DNA of 64,000 nt, taken from positions 46,270,501-46,334,500 of the forward strand of contig NW_026947493.1 of assembly GCF_034190915.1 (NCBI RefSeq), read 5' to 3'. Origin of the DNA: Cavia porcellus (taxonomy: Eukaryota > Chordata > Mammalia > Rodentia > Caviidae). Positions 59,103 to 64,000 of this stretch are shown in pieces. The first letter of the stretch is position 1. Each line of letters starts with the position of its first letter. The translations under genes and the position numbers were made by a program. Under the pieces are notes generated by a model. It searched no databases. It saw only the letters and a list, made by a program, of their open reading frames with translations, and was not told where the DNA came from.

Positions 59103-59264
59103 CTCCTCTGCAGAAATGGGCAAAACATCTAACAATAAAACTTACCTCCCCAAACCCAAGTGTAGAATGCAGTTCCCAACATCTAGGATAGATTTTAAAA
59201 TCCCAGGCCAGCGCTATCCAAAAGAACTATTTTAAATTTTATAATACATGTTTGCAGAATTAAC

Positions 59265-59448
59265 AAGGGTAGTTGGAGTGGTGGTGCCTGCCTGTGACCC
59301 CAGCTCTCTGGGAGGCTGAGGCAGGATTGAGATTCAAACGCCGTGTGGGCAGTTTACTGACTCAGCAGCCTCTGTCTCAAAATAAGAAACATGAAAAAGG
59401 CTGGGGATTTGAAACTCACTGTGAAGGCCTTGGGTCCAGTCCCTAGAA

Positions 59449-59480
<32 letters not shown>
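59265..59480 (+). mobile_element. B1-dID ending in (AC)n
   Basis: GTTGGAGTGGTGGTGCCTGC to CCTCTGTCTCAAAATAAGAA, right arm GGCTGGGGATTTGAAACTCA to CCCTAGAACC, then (AC)15 at 59450-59479. Same tail-to-CA pattern as 18024. Confidence 0.87.
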
Positions 59481-59481
<1 letters not shown>

Positions 59482-59551
59482 GGCTAATTTAATAGAATAT
59501 TTTATGTAATTCACAATCTATCAAAAGTATTACATTGAAACATGTAACCTA

Positions 59552-59681
59552 AATGAAACTTTTTTTTTTTTTTTTTGTCTTTTTCATTTTTATCGGTACC
59601 AGGGATCGAACTCACGACCGCCTGCTTGCAAGGCAGGTGCTTATGCCGCTGAGCTAAATCCCCAGCCCCTTAATGAAACTT
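59552..59681 (-). mobile_element. Young ID SINE
   Basis: T17, GTCTTTTTCATTTTTATCGG, TACCAGGGATCGAACTCACG to GCTAAATCCCCAGCCCC. Perfect 10-bp target duplication AATGAAACTT at 59552-59561 and 59672-59681. Confidence 0.95.
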
Positions 59682-59686
59682 CTAAT

Positions 59687-59808
59687 GACCAGTGGAGCAT
59701 GCCTGTAATTTCAGCACTGGAGAGGCAGAGGCAGAAGGACTGCTGCAAGTTCGAGGCCAGCCCTGGGTACATGGAGACCTGTCTCAAAAAGCAAACAACA
59801 ACAAAAAG
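59687..59808 (+). mobile_element. B1 SINE, core deleted
   Basis: GACCAGTGGAGCATGCCTGT to GACCTGTCTCAAAAAGC. Confidence 0.85.
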
Positions 59809-60585
59809 TTAATGAGCGCATGTGTTTTCTTTTTCCTCAGCAAACCTCTGAAAACAGCGGCATATTTTACAATTTCAGCACATGGAACTCGGGCCTAACC
59901 ACATTTCTAGAGCTCAGTAAGCGCGCCCAGCTGGTGGCTGCCTTGTTGGCCTGAACTCTAGACCAGGGACTCCCGACTGGACCATCCACTGCAGGTCAGG
60001 TCATCGGCTGCATCACACTGTGGTTCCTGCACCCCGGGTCTGGGATTCAGAGGTGTAGATGGGCTCGAGACTAGCTGTTCTAACAAATTCCCAGGCGACC
60101 CTGGTCCTGCTGGCTGGAGAGTCCAATTTGAAAATCAGAACTCCAAGATAGGTTCGCGATTGGTCTCAGTCCTGTTTCCTGCCATCATTTTCAGCTGTCT
60201 CATTTTCCTAACCACCACAGGCACTGCTGGAGCTCGAAATTCTAACCCTTCGGCACTCACTGTAAGCTGATGCGGTGGGGAGCTCCGCAGTCTCTCCACC
60301 GCTGCAGTGCTGCATTGCACGGCGGGAGAAGGCGGTTCCCTGCCGCAAGCTCGGCTTCGCTCCCTTCCCGCGACTCCTCCACCCGGGCTGCCTTTCTTAA
60401 TAAACCAGGTCAGCACGACGTTCAGAAGTTCCAAGAGGGTGGGCAGTGGCAGGGCCAAGGTAATGCTTTCCTCCTACTGCTGTCCACTGGATTTCTCCAA
60501 CAGGTTCCCTTCAAGAAACCCAGCTCACATTACCAGTGTTAAGGTGTCTCTCAGAGACAGTCTACCCGTTAAACTGTATATACGC
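59809..60585. other. Unique sequence, partly GC-rich
   Basis: Overlapping frames of 90-107 codons on both strands (60135-60630) show no recognised domain. Confidence 0.4.
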
Positions 60586-60587
60586 CT

Positions 60588-60711
60588 TTTTTTGCTGTTT
60601 GCTTTTTTGAGACACGGTCTCACTAGGTAGCCCAGGCTGGCCTTGAACTCACAATCCTCTCACCTCAACTCCCTGAGTGTTGGGATTACAGGGGTGCACT
60701 GTGGTGCCTAC

Positions 60712-60714
<3 letters not shown>
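60588..60714 (-). mobile_element. B1 SINE, single core
   Basis: TTGCTTTTTTGAGACACGGT to GGGATTACAGGGGTGCACTG. Confidence 0.88.

Positions 60715-60757
<43 letters not shown>
60715..60757. repeat. (AC)20 microsatellite
   Basis: Pure AC run, ending ACACGCAC. Confidence 0.97.
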
Positions 60758-60759
<2 letters not shown>

Positions 60760-60776
60760 TCAAATGCATTTCTAGC

Positions 60777-61010
60777 GGGGTATGGTGGTATACTCCTATA
60801 ATCCTAGTACTCAGGCAGCTGAGTCAGGAGTACTGCAGATTCAAGGCCAACCTAGCTACATGGTGAGTTCAAGGTCAGCCTGAACTACAAGAAAAAGACT
60901 ATCTCAAAAAAAACCAAACAAACAAAGTTGGATGTAGTGATATATGCTTGTAGTTCAAACACTCACAAGTGAGGCAGGAGGATTGCCACCAGTTTGAGCC
61001 TAGCTCTTGC
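60777..61010 (+). mobile_element. B1 SINE followed by truncated B1
   Basis: 60777-60925: GGGTATGGTGGTATACTCCT to AAGACTATCTCAAAAAAAAC. 60926-61010: GTTGGATGTAGTGATATATG to GAGCCTAGCTCT. Confidence 0.83.
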
Positions 61011-61194
61011 CACTTTCTGATGAGGGTTGAACAATGATTCACGTGGTCATTCAGAATGCTTAGAAGTAAATAAAATGCAGTGTTCAAAGAAAAAGCATAA
61101 ATTTCCAAATAGTAAAAAAGAGCTTATTAATTTATTTTTAAATGGATAATGTTGTATATTATGTTACTAATGTCTTCAGGGTTCACTAGATAAC

Positions 61195-61335
61195 TTTTTA
61201 TTTTTATTTATTTATTTATTTATTTATGTATTTGTCTTTTTCCTTTTTATCGGTACCAGGGATAGAACTCACGACTGCCTGCTTACAAGGCAGGCGCTTA
61301 TGCCGCTGAGCTAAATCCCCAGCCCCTTTATTTTG
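61195..61335 (-). mobile_element. Young ID SINE in TTTA-rich tail
   Basis: (TTTA)7, GTCTTTTTCCTTTTTATCGG, TACCAGGGATAGAACTCACG to GCTAAATCCCCAGCCCC. CTTTTTATTTT / CTTTATTTTG flanks may be a target duplication. Confidence 0.93.
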
Positions 61336-61339
61336 TTTT

Positions 61340-61634
61340 TAATTCAAGGTACAGGGTTTTGTGCAGCCCAAGCTGGCCTTGAAATTTTTTTTGGTGGGGG
61401 GGGGGGTGTCTTTGAGACAGGGTCTTGCTATGTGGTTCAGGCTGGCCTTGAACTCACTTTGTAGCCCAGGCCAGCCCCAAACTTGCAACAATCGTCTTAT
61501 CTCAACCTCCTGAGTGTGAGGATTACAGATGTGTGCACCAAGCCTGGCATGGCTTTGAAATTCTGGCCTTGAGTAATCCTCCTGCTTCAGCCTCCCAAGC
61601 TCTGGAGTTACAGGTGATGCCATTGCACCTGGCT
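61340..61634 (-). mobile_element. Old B1-type SINE with a B1 inserted
   Basis: Outer pieces: CAGCCCAAGCTGGCCTTGAA (to 61382) and GGCCTTGAGTAATCCTCCTG (from 61553) to GATGCCATTGCACCTGGCTC. Inner B1 61383-61550: GTCTTTGAGACAGGGTCTTG to GATTACAGATGTGTGCACCA. GGC(T)TTGAAATT occurs on both sides. Confidence 0.83.
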
Positions 61635-62300
61635 CTGATTCAAAAAGTGTTGAAGATATTTTGATAGATGAAAAAGTTAATGTGGGAAACAGTGGGGAGG
61701 GAATAAGACATATTTGTATTTGCTTCCCATGCAGAAAGAAGCAGGAAGAGCGAAGTGTGGTGTGCAAGCCTGTCTGCGGCACTGTGTGTCTCCAATAGCC
61801 AGGATTCATAGATGCAGCAGTTATGTCGGGAGCAGAGAATGACACCACTCACCTTGACCCCTAGTGACCCACTAGTGATATTTCTGCTCTCTGTTTCCAT
61901 GACCTTAGGCTCTCCAGGCCTAGAAAACCTAGTTCCAGAGTGGGGAAGTCTTTTACCAGGAAGCACAACAATAATTCCGAGGAGCTAGAGGCTAAATCTT
62001 CCTCCTGGCCATTTTGGGCTCTTCAGGCCTTGAGTCAACAAGGTAAAGCACAGAGTTACGATGTGGTTGGGGGTGACTGATGCAGAGTGCTAAGGGGAAA
62101 CTGGACTACTACTCCACAGCGCAGGAAAGAAACAATATACATGGAGTGCACGAGACCCAGGCCTTCATCCAGGGAGGATGACAAATTGTCCAGGACCTTC
62201 AGGAATGAAGGTGTGGGTCAGAACCAAGACCTGCTGAGGTGCTCGCTGAAGCCAAGGAAGCACAGAATGGGTAGCAGAAGTAGTTCTAAATGCCAGCAAC
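61635..62300. other. Unique sequence
   Basis: Frames of 94-169 codons include SINE-derived parts. The 169-codon minus-strand frame (61339-61848) is mostly the nested B1s. No gene supported. Confidence 0.45.
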
Positions 62301-62301
62301 A

Positions 62302-62445
62302 GCCGGATTGCTGGAACATTCCCGTGATCCCAACACAGACAGGCCGAGTAAGAGGACTGTCACCAGTTTGAGACCAGCCTGGGCTCCATGGTGAGTTCAA
62401 GGACAGTCAAAACTGCTTAGCAAAACTGTCTTACAACACAAAACT
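62302..62445 (+). mobile_element. B1 SINE, diverged
   Basis: CCGGATTGCTGGAACATTCC to AAAACTGTCTTACAACAC with both core segments. Confidence 0.78.
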
Positions 62446-62830
62446 AAATAAATATTAGTTACAACCACATGGTCAGGTGCAGAGATGAGGACTGTAATTA
62501 TCACAAGTTCCTTCCTATCTTGTAAATACACTATGCATATATTCACACTCATTAAGCAGAAACTTTTGTTTTCTTTCTTTGTAACACAACATTGGTCAAC
62601 TTAACAGAAGTACTAAAGTATTGTTTAATTTACATTACCAGGAGAAGGGTAAGCATCACTAAAGAAAAACAGCTTTCTATTCTAGGGAGGGAATTAGTGC
62701 ATTTCCATCTGTACACAGGATGGTTAACACATGTTAAATGTAATTGTGAATTTGCTATTGTTTTGGAGATTTTAAAGAGATATGTCTGGTTTTAAAGTTG
62801 ACAAGGAGTGGACTGTGACCAGTATTGTGG
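62446..62830. other. Unique AT-rich sequence
   Basis: Nothing recognised. Confidence 0.4.
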
Positions 62831-62834
62831 CATG

Positions 62835-62945
62835 TTGCTGAACATGGTGGTGCACACCTGCAATCCCAACACTGGGGAGGCTGAGGTAGGAATCAGGCCA
62901 GCCTGAACTACACAGCAAGACCAGAACAAAACAAGCAACAACAAA
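62835..62945 (+). mobile_element. B1 SINE, core deleted
   Basis: TGCTGAACATGGTGGTGCAC to ACAGCAAGACCAGAACAAAA. Confidence 0.8.
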
Positions 62946-63099
62946 AATTGTTGTGACATGTCACAACTTGAACCGATTAAAAACCACCTGGCAGATTAGG
63001 AAGCACAATTCTGAGTGTGTCTGGATGACTGACACGCAGGCCAGCAAAGGACGGGAAGACGTACCTGCAACAGGGGTGGCCCAACCAATAGACGTGTAG

Positions 63100-63500
63100 C
63101 CTACATAGGATAAAAGCAGAAAGAAAAAGGAAGTGTCCTCATTTTGGGAGACTGTCACTATTGCCTCTGGCTATTGGTGTGCAGTTTCTTCAGCCATCCA
63201 AAGCAGACTCACACTAGTGATTCTTTAGTGAGCTGCCGGGCCTTTAACTTTAAACTGCTGTTACATCATTGATCCTTCTTGAACATTGGCTTCTATTTTG
63301 TTGGACCAAGTTTCTACTGGCTTCTCCAGCTCCTCTGCACAAAGGCAGCCGTTATGGATTCTTCTGCTTCTGATCCTGGGAGGCAGGCACTGGGATTCTC
63401 CTGCTTCTGGTCCTGTAAGTCTACCTAATAAAAATCTTCTTGCATAATTACACATATATTTTCTGTTGATTCTGTTCTTGTAGAGGATCCTAAGTAATAC
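63100..63500 (+). mobile_element. MLT2-like ERVL LTR
   Basis: TTCTACTGGCTTCTCCAGCT, TGATCCTGGGAGGCAGGCAC, CTACCTAATAAAAATCTTCT and TTCTGTTCTTGTAGAGGATC, ending CCTAAGTAATACAG at about 63500. The order and the AATAAAA signal followed by a GT-rich end fit MLT2/ERVL LTRs. Confidence 0.6.
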
Positions 63501-63600
63501 AGATTTTGTTACCAGAATAAGTTCCAAAGCCTCTGCTGGTGAGGGTGGGAAAATGTCTTCCTCTGGCAAAATAATCTCATCAAAATTTAGGAGTTCAACG
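63501..63600 (+). mobile_element. ERVL-type internal start (primer-binding region)
   Basis: ATTTTGTTACCAGAATAAG directly follows the LTR end, close to the Leu-tRNA primer-binding sequence known for ERVL and MaLR elements. The overlapping 102-codon minus-strand frame is therefore repeat-derived. No viral gene seen. Confidence 0.5.
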
Positions 63601-64000
63601 TTCCTAGATCCTTCGGATTCCTCCCAAACATCTCTATCCAGTTTATGGAATCCTATTTTCCCATTAAAGCCCTCAGTTTAACTTAAGATGGACTTTGAGG
63701 CTGAGCAGTAAACTTGTGCTCTAACTCAGTCAGTCACACTATAACTGCCTGTGTTTGGTCTTCACACCTTCAGTCCTATGGCTAACAGAGATGATTCTCC
63801 TTAAAAGCTTTAGTGTATGTGGCATCTTGGGAACATGTTTATGCAGCTGGGAACGTGAATATTTCAGCTCATTATTTTCCTTTGTTATTTTGTTGTCATA
63901 CTTTGAAGTCTTTAGATTGTGATTATTATTTTCTTTTTAACAGTTTGTCCAGAGATGTAAGAGCACCTAGCCAACATCATCAGTTTTGTTTTTCTTCAAA
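63601..64000. other. Unique or ERV-internal AT-rich sequence
   Basis: Runs to the window end. No gene, SINE or second LTR recognised. Confidence 0.35.

Noticed and set aside
61339..61848. 169-codon minus-strand frame
   Set aside because: Most of it lies in two nested antisense B1 elements.
1..64000. CRISPR array, operon, prophage or other prokaryotic system
   Set aside because: B1, ID, MIR, L1 and LTR content shows a mammalian nuclear genome. The direct repeats are SINEs, LTR modules or microsatellites.

Overview
Overall picture. The window is mammalian nuclear DNA that looks intergenic or deep-intronic. I found no exon, coding gene or structural RNA gene that I could support. Nearly all open reading frames are under 130 codons and are SINE arms read in various frames or chance frames in GC-rich DNA. 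Antisense B1 copies give the recurring peptide 'LLPQPPECWDYRHAP'. Interspersed repeats, mostly SINEs, make up a large part of the sequence.

Organism. Three SINE families point to a rodent. (1) B1 monomers carry an internal 29-bp direct duplication (for example 'gttcaaggccagcctgggc' repeated with 29-bp spacing near 12925-12950). This duplication is known from the mouse-related clade. (2) B1-dID dimers combine a B1-like left arm ending in CTGTCTCAAA with an ID-like right arm. They are known from several non-murid families, including beavers. (3) tRNA-derived ID elements are present, some very young. The combination fits Castorimorpha, with beaver (Castor) as the best guess. The order-level call is firm; the family-level call is inference.

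Layout. 0-9 kb: SINEs, a MaLR-like LTR split by an ID (1515-2005), a degenerate tandem repeat of about 142 bp (2235-2590), an L1 3' end and an ERV LTR (6485-7205). 9-24 kb: the most GC-rich part, with CpG-dense patches at 10.5, 14, 16-17.4, 19.4, 22.3 and 23.9 kb and two strong CTCF-type motifs at 16.47 and 19.59 kb. 24-32 kb: dense SINEs, a long polypyrimidine tract inside a B1-dID, and a GC-rich patch at 30.7-31.4 kb. 32-39 kb: two SINE-free AT-rich blocks that look like conserved non-coding elements (32.3-33.1 and 37.7-38.3 kb), flanking a nested pair of LTRs (33.6-34.9 kb). 39-58 kb: SINE clusters, MLT1/MLT2/MaLR-like LTRs, L1 3' fragments and an LTR with repeated U3 units (43.3-44.5 kb). 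58.3-58.9 kb: a third enhancer-like SINE-free block. 59-64 kb: SINEs, two young IDs and an MLT2-like LTR followed by an ERVL-type primer-binding region (63.1-63.5 kb).

Interpretation. No genes can be seen working together here. SINE-free islands rich in homeodomain, POU, SOX and E-box motifs, together with CTCF motifs and CpG patches, suggest regulatory territory of a developmental gene outside the window. That is inference and needs cross-species alignment. I did not find a convincing undescribed biological system. The most useful leads are the young ID subfamily with its own 3' tail, the nested LTR family, the 142-bp tandem repeat and the three SINE-free blocks.
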